A DNA stretch of 64,000 nt from Saccharopolyspora elongata (GTDB taxonomy: Bacteria; Actinomycetota; Actinomycetes; Mycobacteriales; Pseudonocardiaceae), in assembly GCF_004348985.1 (NCBI RefSeq), contig NZ_SMKW01000013.1:1-64000 (forward strand), in the 5' to 3' direction. Made by a program: the position numbers and the translations under genes. The notes below the pieces were generated by a model. It made no database searches and was not told where the DNA came from. It saw only the letters and a program-made list of their open reading frames with translations. Of this stretch, positions 7,919 through 15,683 are shown one piece after another (position 1 is the stretch's first letter; each line of letters begins with the position of its first letter).

Positions 7919-8131
7919 TGGGCCTCTTCCGGGTTTCCGCGGGGAAGACGCGGCAATCTCATACCCAGGTTGCCTCGGAACCCAACTACTCCGAAAGGGG
8001 TAATTCCCGGTCCGACGCTGCGACGATGCGATTCACACCCGGCGTCATGATCCGGAAACGCGCACCGCCGTGCTCGAAACATCGATGCCGAACACTGCCC
8101 TCCGCTCGTGCGTTCGACGGGGAGGCGGCGG

Positions 8132-8340
8132 ATGGTCGTGGCGGAGGCGGTGTGGGAGACGCTGGAGGACTACACCCTCCGGTTCGCCCCGCGCGGCTAC
8201 CGCCGGCGGAAGCCGGGGCCGAAGGAGCCGTAGTTCCGCCGCGGCATGCTGCACGCGGTGGACCCGGTCGGAGTGGTGGCGTTCCTGGCCTCGGCGGGCT
8301 TCTCGATCGCGATGTACTTCGGCGCGGCGGTCCGACCACG
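8132..8340 (+). pseudogene. Remnant of an NCS1-type nucleobase permease
   Basis: ATG 8132 opens a short frame reading ETLEDYTLRFAPRGYRR, the typical cytosolic N-terminus of actinobacterial purine-cytosine permeases of the NCS1 family. A TAG stop follows at 8231. The same frame then continues with VDPVGVVAFLASAGFSIAMY, like the last membrane segment of such permeases. The roughly 400 residues between are missing, so this is a transporter with a large internal deletion. Family assignment rests on these short ends only. Confidence 0.5.
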
Positions 8341-8380
8341 GACCGGACCGGCGCCCACGTCCTACCGCCTACGCGACCGG

Positions 8381-8414
8381 GGTGGGCGCGATTTCGCGCG
8401 AAATCGCGCCCACC
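8381..8414. terminator. Perfect 34-bp palindrome, TTTCGCGCGAAA family copy 1
   Basis: GGTGGGCGCGATTTCGC (8381-8397) is followed at once by its exact complement (8398-8414). It sits 5 nt after the end of the minus-strand PPOX gene and after the decayed permease. Two related palindromes with the same core occur at 51.1 kb. A terminator is the simplest reading. Confidence 0.7.
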
Positions 8415-8418
8415 GCCG

Positions 8419-8811
8419 TCACTGCTTCGTCGAGTGCTCCGGTTCGACGTAGACGATCACGCGCTCCTCGCCGGGCCGGGGCCACGGGTACTCGTCCTCG
8501 TCGAGGTACTTCTTCGCCATCTTGTTGATGAACGCGCGGTCCGGGTCGTCCTCGATCTTGGCGACCTTGCCGCGCACCTCCACGTACCGGTAGGGCTGGT
8601 CCGGGTCGTGCACGGAGATGGCGATGCGCGGCTCCCGCTTGAGGTTCCGGTACTTCTGCCGCGTCTTGGTCTGGCTGAACTTCAGGTACCGGCCGTCCCA
8701 GTCGATCCACACCGGACTGGACTGCGGTTCGCCGTGCGGCCCGATGGTGGCCACGTGGGCGAAGGCGCGCTTGTTCAGGATTTCCTCGCGGTCCTGCGGA
8801 ATCGCCGACAC
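8419..8811 (-). CDS. PPOX-class flavin/F420-dependent oxidoreductase
   Basis: A 130-residue split beta-barrel protein of the pyridoxamine 5'-phosphate oxidase-like superfamily, in the actinobacterial F420-dependent PPOX group. Signatures are AHVATIGPHGEPQSSPVWI near residue 18, KTRQKYRNLKREPRIAISV in the middle, and YVEVRGKVAKIEDD. Such proteins reduce small molecules with F420 or flavin. GTG 8811 follows GGAGGGAG. It lies 84 nt after the MarR gene on the same strand. Substrate unknown. Confidence 0.85.
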   Translation of the reverse strand: MSAIPQDREEILNKRAFAHVATIGPHGEPQSSPVWIDWDGRYLKFSQTKTRQKYRNLKREPRIAISVHDPDQPYRYVEVRGKVAKIEDDPDRAFINKMAKKYLDEDEYPWPRPGEERVIVYVEPEHSTKQ

Positions 8812-8895
8812 TTCGACTCCCTCCGAACGATTTGCGGCTGCGGTACGACCCTGCCCGCCCGCGACCCGCCCCGCGACTCGAACGGCGGCCCGCCG

Positions 8896-9309
8896 CTAGC
8901 GGTCGGCGAGGGCCCGCCGGAGGAGGTCGTGCAGGGCTTGCTGGTCCGCCGGGGTGAGCCCGGCCAGCGGGGTGTTCACCGAGAAGCGGTCGATGATGTT
9001 CGCCCGCTGCCGCTCGCCTTCGGCGGTCAGGGTGAGCTGCTTGGCGCGGCGGTCGCGCGGGTGCGGCTGCCGGGTGACCAGGCCCTGCTTCTCCAGTCGG
9101 TCGACCACGAAGGTCACGTTCGACGTCGCGCAGTGCATCCGGTCGGCGAGCTCGCGCATGGTCAGCGGCTCGCTCAGCTCGCGCAGCGCGATCGCCTGGG
9201 GTGCGGTGAGGTCGGTGTCGGCGACGCAGCCGCGCACGTGCTCGTCGATGTTGTGCGCGAGCTCGCTGATCAGGCTGCAGAGCTCGCGTGCGGCCATCGG
9301 CTCGTCCAT
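8896..9309 (-). CDS. MarR family transcriptional regulator
   Basis: A 137-residue MarR winged-helix protein. The recognition region MRELADRMHCATSNVTFVVD lies at about residues 51-70 and the wing is RQPHPRDRRAKQLTLT. It is divergent from the metallo-beta-lactamase-fold gene; two dyads fill the gap, so it probably represses itself and that gene. A Cys in the recognition helix (MHCATS) might allow redox control, which is speculative. Confidence 0.9.
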   Translation of the reverse strand: MDEPMAARELCSLISELAHNIDEHVRGCVADTDLTAPQAIALRELSEPLTMRELADRMHCATSNVTFVVDRLEKQGLVTRQPHPRDRRAKQLTLTAEGERQRANIIDRFSVNTPLAGLTPADQQALHDLLRRALADR

Positions 9310-9317
9310 GTGGTGAG

Positions 9318-9362
9318 TCTAGCAAGCTAGAACTGTTGCAACTTTAATAATTCAAGTTGTAA
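9318..9362. promoter_or_regulatory. Two dyads between divergent marR and MBL genes
   Basis: The first dyad is TCTAGC-AA-GCTAGA (9318-9331). The second is TTGCAACTT (9336-9344) with AAGTTGTAA (9354-9362), 8 of 9 positions complementary. This AT-rich stretch stands out in a very GC-rich region and is well placed for MarR control of both promoters. Confidence 0.65.
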
Positions 9363-9373
9363 GTTTTGGTGCC

Positions 9374-10222
9374 ATGAACGATGCACAACGCTGGAACGCC
9401 GTGGCCGGAATTCGCTCGATCGACCTCGGTGACCTGCGCGTCAGCTACGTCCCGGACGGCGTCGTGGGCCTCAAGCCGCGCGGCTGGTTCCCGGGGACGA
9501 CCGAAGCCGATTGGCGCGAACACGCACGGCACCTCGACGAGGCCGGGCAGCTGGTCGCCAGCATCGGCGGGCTGCTCGTCGAGCGCGGTTCGCGGGCGAT
9601 GCTGATCGACGCGGGCTACGGGCCGGCTGGCTCGCCGGACGATCCGGCGAACCCGGCCATCGGCGCGATCCACGGCCGCGACCTGCTGGACAACCTGGCC
9701 GCGCTGGGCCGCGAACCCGACGAGATCGAAGCCGTCGCGATCACCCACCTGCACACCGACCACATCGGCTGGGCGCACCACGGGGCGTTCCCGAAGGCGC
9801 GGGTGCTGCTGTCCGAGCGCGAGTGGGAGCGCCGCGACCAGCACGCCGCGGACGTCACGGAGGAGATGCTGGACCGGCTGGGCGAGCGGGTGGAGACCGT
9901 CCACGATGGACAGGAGGTCTTCCCGGGCGTGCGGGTGCGGACCGCCTTCGGTCACACGCCGGGCCATGCCTCGTACACGATCTCCTCGGGCGGCCGGCGC
10001 CTGATCGTACTGGGCGATGCGCTGCACAGCGCGGTGCAGATCGAGAACCCTGCCTGGCCGGTGTGGGCGGACGTCGACCACGACGCGGCGGTCAGGTCGC
10101 GCCAGGAGCTGTTGCGCGAGCTCCGGGAACCGAACACGATCGGCTTCGGGATCCACTTCGCGGACGTCCAGTTCGGCCGGGTCACCACCGAACCCACCAC
10201 CACCTGGACCCCACTCCCATGA
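9374..10222 (+). CDS. Metallo-beta-lactamase fold hydrolase
   Basis: A 282-residue MBL-fold metallohydrolase. The metal motif THLHTDHIGWAHHG (HxHxDH) lies at about residues 127-140, the third ligand in FGHTPGHASY, and the bridging Asp in VLGDALH. The set resembles quorum-quenching lactonases and related esterases more than true beta-lactamases. No signal peptide, so cytoplasmic. It is divergent from marR, with operators between. The substrate cannot be assigned. Confidence 0.88.
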   Translation: MNDAQRWNAVAGIRSIDLGDLRVSYVPDGVVGLKPRGWFPGTTEADWREHARHLDEAGQLVASIGGLLVERGSRAMLIDAGYGPAGSPDDPANPAIGAIHGRDLLDNLAALGREPDEIEAVAITHLHTDHIGWAHHGAFPKARVLLSEREWERRDQHAADVTEEMLDRLGERVETVHDGQEVFPGVRVRTAFGHTPGHASYTISSGGRRLIVLGDALHSAVQIENPAWPVWADVDHDAAVRSRQELLRELREPNTIGFGIHFADVQFGRVTTEPTTTWTPLP

Positions 10223-10232
10223 CCGGGTTCCA

Positions 10233-10280
10233 CCGCAATTTCAATGGAAATCGGACCTTCGATTTCCATTGAAATTGCGG
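10233..10280. terminator. Perfect 21-bp inverted repeat between convergent genes
   Basis: The arms at 10233-10253 and 10260-10280 are exact complements around a 6-nt loop (GACCTT). The core is CAATTTCAATGGAAAT. It lies between the convergent MBL and AmiE-like genes. A second shorter copy follows at 10329-10352. It probably ends transcription in both directions. Confidence 0.75.
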
Positions 10281-10316
10281 ACCTCCGGCGAGTCGGGCAC
10301 ACGACACACCGGAGGC

Positions 10317-10352
10317 TGTGGACAACTTCCGCAATTTCAATGGAAATTGCGG
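10317..10352. repeat. DnaA box next to second TTTCAATGGAAA palindrome
   Basis: TGTGGACAA at 10317-10325 is the complement of the DnaA box TTGTCCACA. Four bases later comes the palindrome CCGCAATTTC-AATG-GAAATTGCGG (10329-10352), sister of the element at 10233-10280. A single DnaA box may be chance. Confidence 0.5.
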
Positions 10353-10363
10353 CCGCCTTGGGG

Positions 10364-12100
10364 TCAGCGGTCGGTGGAGAGCCAGCCTTCGGGGTGGAGA
10401 CGCGCGGCCTCGAGCTCGCCGTCCAGCAGCGTCGCGTCGCGGTCGGCCACGTGGACTCCGTCCACGTTCACGCCGCGCCCGGTGTACTGCGCGTCCGGCG
10501 CGTAGCGCCACCGCAGGCGCAGCTGCTGGCCGGCGTTCGCGTCGACCATGCCGCGCACCTTCCACCAGCTCCGATGCCCGGCCCCGGCCAACGAATCCTG
10601 CGGCTCGTCGGGCGCGCCGGGACCGGACGCCTGCAGTGGCACCGGCCGCCACCCTGCATCGTCCACACTGGACTCCACGAGCAGCGGGTCCGCGCCGTCG
10701 CCGTCGCGCTGGGTGTCCACGAACGCGAAGAACGACACCTGCGTCGGGCCGCTGACCGGCCCCAACGCGTCTGTCGTCAACGTCCCGCCGTGCTCGGAGA
10801 ACCACGACTCCGAGCCCCGAGCCGGTGCCACGCCGAGGGCGCGGGCCATGCCCTGCGCCAAGGCCTGCCGGGCGGCGTTGTTCGACCCCCACTGCCGCGA
10901 CGGGTGCACCCGGTTGGTCAGCAGCACCGCCACCGAGCGGGACGTCGGATCAATCACCAGCGACGTGCCGGTGAAGCCGGTGTGCCCCGCCGTCCGCGGC
11001 CCGCTGAGCCCGGCCATGTACCACCGCTGGTCCAGCTCGAAGCCCAGACCGTGCGAGTTGCCGGGAAAAGCGCCGTTGAAGTCGGTCAGCATCATCTCGA
11101 CGCCTTCCTCCGACAGGATGCGGTTGCCGCCGTAGGTCCCGCCGTTGAGCACCGCCTGCCCCAGCACCGCGAGGTCGTCGGCGGTGGAGAAGACCCCGGC
11201 CTGCCCGGCGACGCCGCCGAGCGCCCAGGCGTTCTCGTCGTGCGCCTGGCCGCGGACCATGCCGCGCGGCGGATCGGCCTCGTACTCCGTCGCCGCGATG
11301 CGGTGCAGCTCTGAGGCGGGCGGGTTGTAGCCGGTGTCGGTCATGCCCAGCGGCCCGGTGATCCGCTCCGCCACCACCTGGTCCAGCGGGGCGTCCGAGA
11401 CGCGTGCGACCAGCAGCCCGAGCGTGATCATGTTCGGGTCGGAGTAGGTGTAGTTGGTGCCCGGCGGGTGCTTCGGAGTGAGCTGCATGATCGACGGGAT
11501 TCGCTGCTCCGGCGGCAGTTTCCACAGCTGGGCCTCGGCCTGCAGCCCGGAGGTGTGGGTGAGCAGCTGCTCGACGGTGATCGATTCCTTGCCGTTGACG
11601 CCGAACTCCGGCAGGTAGGTCGCCACCGGCGCGTCGAGCTGCACGCTCCCGTCGTCGACCAGCTGCAGCACCGCGATCGAGGTGAACAGCTTGCTGATCG
11701 ACGCGACGTCGAAGATCGTGTCGCGATGCATCGGTTCCCGCTGCTCGGGAGGCAGTTCGGTGCCGTTGCCGTCCGCGTAGCGCAGCTCGTGCCCGGCCAC
11801 CGAACGGCGCACCACGACGCCCTCGTGCACCAGCAGGCTCACCGCGCCCGCGTACATCGGGTGCTCGCGGCCGGGCGTCTTGTCCGTCCAGGCCGCGATC
11901 TGCTGCAGTGCCGCGTCGATCGGGCGGGGATCGAGCCCGACGTCTTCCGGGCTCCCGTCGGACAACACGGTGCCGGCCGGCGCGAAGCCGTCCTGCGGCC
12001 GGTCGAAGTGCCCGTACACGTGGCCGGGCGATGCCGTGGCGGACCCCGCCAGCGCGGTGACCGAAAGCAGCGCGACCGCCACCAGAATGGTCTTGCCCAT
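10364..12100 (-). CDS. AmiE-like serine hydrolase of the class C beta-lactamase family
   Basis: A 578-residue exported protein with an N-terminal signal peptide (cleavage near ATAS, residues 21-24). The beta-lactamase/transpeptidase-like domain has catalytic SISK at 134-137, YSD at 219-221 and HTG in RTAGHTG. The C-terminal ~140 residues form an extra beta-rich domain. In Bacillus subtilis the member of this family beside nagZ and namZ (AmiE) is an N-acetylmuramoyl-L-alanine amidase, so removal of stem peptides from MurNAc outside the cell is likely. It starts 10 nt after namZ, third in the nagZ-namZ-amiE operon. The YSD in place of YAN is usual in this branch. Confidence 0.8.
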   Translation of the reverse strand: MGKTILVAVALLSVTALAGSATASPGHVYGHFDRPQDGFAPAGTVLSDGSPEDVGLDPRPIDAALQQIAAWTDKTPGREHPMYAGAVSLLVHEGVVVRRSVAGHELRYADGNGTELPPEQREPMHRDTIFDVASISKLFTSIAVLQLVDDGSVQLDAPVATYLPEFGVNGKESITVEQLLTHTSGLQAEAQLWKLPPEQRIPSIMQLTPKHPPGTNYTYSDPNMITLGLLVARVSDAPLDQVVAERITGPLGMTDTGYNPPASELHRIAATEYEADPPRGMVRGQAHDENAWALGGVAGQAGVFSTADDLAVLGQAVLNGGTYGGNRILSEEGVEMMLTDFNGAFPGNSHGLGFELDQRWYMAGLSGPRTAGHTGFTGTSLVIDPTSRSVAVLLTNRVHPSRQWGSNNAARQALAQGMARALGVAPARGSESWFSEHGGTLTTDALGPVSGPTQVSFFAFVDTQRDGDGADPLLVESSVDDAGWRPVPLQASGPGAPDEPQDSLAGAGHRSWWKVRGMVDANAGQQLRLRWRYAPDAQYTGRGVNVDGVHVADRDATLLDGELEAARLHPEGWLSTDR

Positions 12101-12110
12101 CGCGTCCCCC

Positions 12111-13358
12111 TCAGCGGTACAGCAGGTACGGCTCGCGTTGTCGTTGGAAGTCCGCCACGTCGTCCTGCCAGGGGCCGACGATCTCGGGCACGTCGGCCCC
12201 CGCGTCGACCATCGTGCGCAGGCGGTCCGAGCCGGACAGCTTGTCGATCATGTTGTCGGGTCGCCAGCCGAAGACCTGCGGGTACAGCCGGCGCGCCGTG
12301 GTGATCATCGCGACGGTGGCGCCGATCGCGTCGACCTCGCCCGAGCGGTAGACCTGCACGCCGCCGCAGGTTGCGTTGGCGTGCTTGGAGAAAGTCGGCA
12401 CGAAGTAGGTTTCGCGGAACCGGAGCCCCGCCAGTCCGGCGGCGTTGAGCTCCTCCGCCCAGCGCCAGTCGATGCCGGGCGCGCCGATGATCTCGAACGG
12501 CCTGGTGGTGCCGCGGCCCTCGGACAGCACGGTGCCCTCGAACAGCCCGGTCCCCGGGTAGACCGCCGCGGTGTCCGGGATCGGCATGTTCGGGCTGGGC
12601 GGGACCCACGGCAGCCCGGCGTCCGCGCCGCGCCCGCGCCAGCCCTCCACGCGGATCACGTCGAGGCGCTCCAGCGGGCTCGGCAGGTACTCGCGGTCGA
12701 ACAGCCGTGCCAGCTCGCCGACGGTCATGCCGTGCTGCTGCACGATCGGCAGCAGCCCGACGCCGGAGGCGAACCGCAGGTCCAGCCGCGGGCCGGCGAC
12801 CCGGGAGCCGATCGGGTTCGGCCGGTCCAGCACCAGGAACGCCGCTCCGACCTGGCGGGCCGCCTGCATCGCGGTGAACATCGTCCAGATGTAGGTGTAG
12901 AAGCGGGCGCCCACGTCGGCGATGTCGAACACGACCTGCTCGACGCCCGCCTTGCGGAACATCTCGGCCAGCTTCGCCGCGTCGGCCCCGTACGCGTCGT
13001 ACACGGGCAGGCCGGTGCGCGGGTCGCGGTAGTCGCCCTCCGAACCACCGGCCTGCGACGTGCCGCGGAACCCGTGCTCCGGCCCGAAGACCGCGACCAC
13101 GTCCACCGCCCCGCTGGCGTGCATGACGTCCACGACGTGCTCCAGCGACGCGAGCACGCCGGTCGGGTTGGTCACCACCCCGACCCGGCGGCCGGTGATG
13201 TCCTGCCAGTTCCGCGCGGCGAGGACGTCCGCCCCGGCCTTGACGCCCGGGCCGAGGTCGGTGGACCTCGGGGCGGCGCAAGCGGAACTCGTCGCGAGGC
13301 CCGCCGCGGGCACCGTCAGCGCCGCGGCGGTCAGGAAGCCCCGTCGATTCACACCCAT
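12111..13358 (-). CDS. namZ: Exo-beta-N-acetylmuramidase (DUF1343 family)
   Basis: A 415-residue exported enzyme of the NamZ/YbbC family (GH171), which removes terminal MurNAc from peptidoglycan chains. Diagnostic stretches are RVGVVTNPTGV, VVAVFGPEHGFRG near residue 88, LPVYDAYG, VVFDIADVGARFYTYIWTM and LDRPNPI. The N-terminus NRRGFLTAAALTVPAAG is a twin-arginine (Tat) signal. ATG 13358 is chosen because GGAAGGGG lies just upstream; GTG 13379 is an in-frame alternative. It follows nagZ by 26 nt. Confidence 0.9.
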   Translation of the reverse strand: MGVNRRGFLTAAALTVPAAGLATSSACAAPRSTDLGPGVKAGADVLAARNWQDITGRRVGVVTNPTGVLASLEHVVDVMHASGAVDVVAVFGPEHGFRGTSQAGGSEGDYRDPRTGLPVYDAYGADAAKLAEMFRKAGVEQVVFDIADVGARFYTYIWTMFTAMQAARQVGAAFLVLDRPNPIGSRVAGPRLDLRFASGVGLLPIVQQHGMTVGELARLFDREYLPSPLERLDVIRVEGWRGRGADAGLPWVPPSPNMPIPDTAAVYPGTGLFEGTVLSEGRGTTRPFEIIGAPGIDWRWAEELNAAGLAGLRFRETYFVPTFSKHANATCGGVQVYRSGEVDAIGATVAMITTARRLYPQVFGWRPDNMIDKLSGSDRLRTMVDAGADVPEIVGPWQDDVADFQRQREPYLLYR

Positions 13359-13384
13359 GCCCGCCCCTTCCGCGTTCACCCGGG

Positions 13385-15160
13385 CTACCAGCTCAGGCCG
13401 TGGCCGAACGGGTACTTGTCGACACCGGGCTGACCGGGGTCAGGCACCGGGACCGGCAGCTTGCCGACCGGGGAGATCTCGCCGAAGAGCACCTTCGTCA
13501 GCGATTCCATCGCCACCGCCTTGTCAGAGTAGGTGGCGATCCAGCCGGGCAGGTCGACGTGCGCCGCGTCGTACGGGTCGCGCACGGCGACGGCGACGAC
13601 CGGCTTCCCGGTCTGCTGCAGGGCGCGGACCAGGTCGAGCTGCGTCTTGTTGGCCTCGCTCCACGCGGCGTTGGTCAGCACCACGGTGACGTCGTTGCGC
13701 TTGGCCTCCTCGACGGCCTGACCGATCTGCTCCGGCGTCGGCTTCAAGCCCGTCGCCAGGGCCGACGCCTGCGGCCCGCGCGCCTTGATCCGTTCGGCCA
13801 GCGCGGCGGTCGCCTTGTCGCCGGCGCCGGTCACGAACATCGATCCCGGCTTCTGCAGCGGCAGCATCCCGTCGTTGCGCAGGACGGTCGTGGTGCGGTC
13901 GGTGATGGCCTGCGCCTCGGCGAGGTGTTCCGGCGTCCCGACGATCTGGTCCACTTTGGACACATCGACGAACGGGTTGTCCAGCACGCCCCGCGCGGCC
14001 TTCAGCGCCAGGATGCGCTCCACGCTCTGGTCGATGCGCTGCTCGGTGAGCTCGCCGCTGCGCACCGCGTTGACCACGCCGTCGATGGCGACCTGCACGT
14101 TGAACGGCATCAACATGATGTCGACACCGGCCTTGAGCGCGAGCACCGGGATCTCGGCGTCCGGGTGCTTCTCCCGCACCCCGTCCATCTTCAGCGAGTC
14201 GGTGACGATCACGCCCTTGAAGCCGAGCTCGTCGCGCAGCATCCCGGTGAGCACGTTCGGGGACAGCGTCGACGGCTCACCGGAGTCGTCGAGCTTGGGG
14301 ACCATGAGGTGACCGCTCATGACCATGTCGGTCCCGGCGGCGATCGCCTCCTTGAACGGCGGCGCGTCCAGCTGCTCCCACTGCTGCCGGTCGTGCTCGA
14401 TCACCGGCAGCGAGGTGTGGCTGTCCTGGCTGGTATCGCCGTGCCCGGGGAAGTGCTTGACCGCAGCCGACACCGTCTCGCCCGGCTTCGCCGAGTCCTC
14501 GTAGCCGCGGATCTGCGCGGCGGTGAGCTGCGCGGCCAGCGCCGGGTCGGAGGAGAACGACCGCACCCCGATCACCGGGTTCGCCGGGTTGACGTTGACG
14601 TCGCCGCTCGGCGCGAAGTTCTGGTTCAGGCCCATCGCCCGCAGTTCCTGCCCGGTGATCGCGGCCGCGCGGACCGCGTCGTCGGTGCTGCGGCCGGAGC
14701 CGAGCGCCATGTTGCCCGGGAACTGCGTGGCGGGTTCCAGGATCCGGGTGACCTGCCCCTGCTCCTGGTCCGTGGAGATCAGCAGCGGCACCTTCGCGCC
14801 GGAGTTGAGCGCGGCGTCCTGCAGGCCGTTGGACAGCTCGGCGATCTGCTTGGGGTCGTAGAGGCTGTCGGTCCAGGCGAAGTGGATGATGCCGCCGAGG
14901 TGGTACTTCTGCACCACCTGCGCCGGGGTGTCGACCCCGAACTCCGCCTGGTTCTGCGGGTGCGCGGTGTCCGCCGTGCGGCCGTAGGCGTAGGTGACGA
15001 ACAGCTGGCCGACCTTCTCCTCCAGCGTCATCTGCTTGAGCAGCTCGGCGGGCGACTGCGGCTGCTTCGGGGCTGCGGTGCCGCCGGTGGTGGTAAGCGC
15101 GGCGGCACCGATGGCGATGGCGCTCAGCGCGATGGCGGCGCGGCGCGCTCGGGTCTTCAC
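13385..15160 (-). CDS. nagZ: Secreted beta-N-acetylglucosaminidase, GH3
   Basis: A 591-residue glycoside hydrolase family 3 enzyme that removes GlcNAc from muropeptides. Signal peptide at residues 1-30. The TIM-barrel domain (about 35-370) carries the NagZ signature KHFPGHGDTSQDSH at 235-248, whose Asp-His pair is the acid/base, and the nucleophile Asp321 in VTDSLKMDG. The C-terminal alpha/beta domain (about 410-590) is the extra domain seen in the Bacillus type. GTG 15160 follows AGGGAGG. It is first in the nagZ-namZ-amiE operon, driven by a consensus promoter. Confidence 0.93.
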   Translation of the reverse strand: MKTRARRAAIALSAIAIGAAALTTTGGTAAPKQPQSPAELLKQMTLEEKVGQLFVTYAYGRTADTAHPQNQAEFGVDTPAQVVQKYHLGGIIHFAWTDSLYDPKQIAELSNGLQDAALNSGAKVPLLISTDQEQGQVTRILEPATQFPGNMALGSGRSTDDAVRAAAITGQELRAMGLNQNFAPSGDVNVNPANPVIGVRSFSSDPALAAQLTAAQIRGYEDSAKPGETVSAAVKHFPGHGDTSQDSHTSLPVIEHDRQQWEQLDAPPFKEAIAAGTDMVMSGHLMVPKLDDSGEPSTLSPNVLTGMLRDELGFKGVIVTDSLKMDGVREKHPDAEIPVLALKAGVDIMLMPFNVQVAIDGVVNAVRSGELTEQRIDQSVERILALKAARGVLDNPFVDVSKVDQIVGTPEHLAEAQAITDRTTTVLRNDGMLPLQKPGSMFVTGAGDKATAALAERIKARGPQASALATGLKPTPEQIGQAVEEAKRNDVTVVLTNAAWSEANKTQLDLVRALQQTGKPVVAVAVRDPYDAAHVDLPGWIATYSDKAVAMESLTKVLFGEISPVGKLPVPVPDPGQPGVDKYPFGHGLSW

Positions 15161-15206
15161 GTTGGCCTCCCTGCGGCGGGTCTCGCCGGGCGGAAAGTGT
15201 TCACCA

Positions 15207-15254
15207 CGAAATCGGTCGATTTCGGAAGTTACTCACACGTTCGGCCCCGGTCAA
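15207..15254 (-). promoter_or_regulatory. nagZ promoter with operator candidates
   Basis: On the minus strand, -35 TTGACC (15254-15249), 17 bp, and -10 TAACTT (15231-15226). Directly downstream is the dyad CGAAATC-GGTC-GATTTCG (15207-15224). GGAAGTTACTCAC (15224-15236, plus strand) over the -10 box resembles GGAAACTTACTAAC over the murR -10 box. Both suggest repression, possibly by MurR. Confidence 0.65.
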
Positions 15255-15683
15255 CGCTGCGCACCGGTGTGGTCGCGGACGGTCCCGCGAAGGAGGAACG
15301 AGACAGAGATACGGCGGCGGCCCGTCGATCAGATCGACGGGCCGCCGCCCCTCTGCGCGAGAACTCGGGTTACCAAGCGTGCACTCTTGTCGTAACTTCC
15401 GGGCTAGGCGTCCGGCGTCCCGGTACGCAACCCCGTGGAACGACCAGCCTTGTGTGCGGCAACGCGTGGGTGCTCCGGGCCTCGCGCGCGGAGTCTGATC
15501 GGGGTGGATGTTACTTCTCCTCCGTAACATCCCTGGCCAACCAGGGTCCGCACTTCCTTTGTAGTCGGTGACGCGCGTCACTGCAAGGGTTCGGATGCAG
15601 GCCGTAGGTATGGGTCTTTCGGGTGGCGGTCTTCGCCGGCGGTGCGGTGTCGCGCGCCCCGATGTGCGCGCCCGATGTGGCAG
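15255..15683. other. Long intergenic region with three strong dyads
   Basis: No credible gene is seen between nagZ and the HAD gene. It holds a near-perfect 37-bp palindrome (15313-15349: 18-bp arms around one A), the dyad GGATGTTAC-9 nt-GTAACATCC (15506-15532) and the palindrome GTGACGCGCGTCAC (15568-15581). The first may terminate transcription from the HAD gene. The second has the size and symmetry of a TetR- or GntR-type operator. Confidence 0.6.

Noticed and set aside
10364-12100. True beta-lactamase (antibiotic resistance)
   Set aside because: It has the SxxK fold, but the operon with nagZ and namZ and the extra C-terminal domain point to a muropeptide amidase.
15201-15581. A 126-codon minus-strand frame upstream of nagZ
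   Set aside because: It covers the nagZ promoter and the 37-bp palindrome, starts inside another palindrome and has no ribosome-binding site or recognisable domain.
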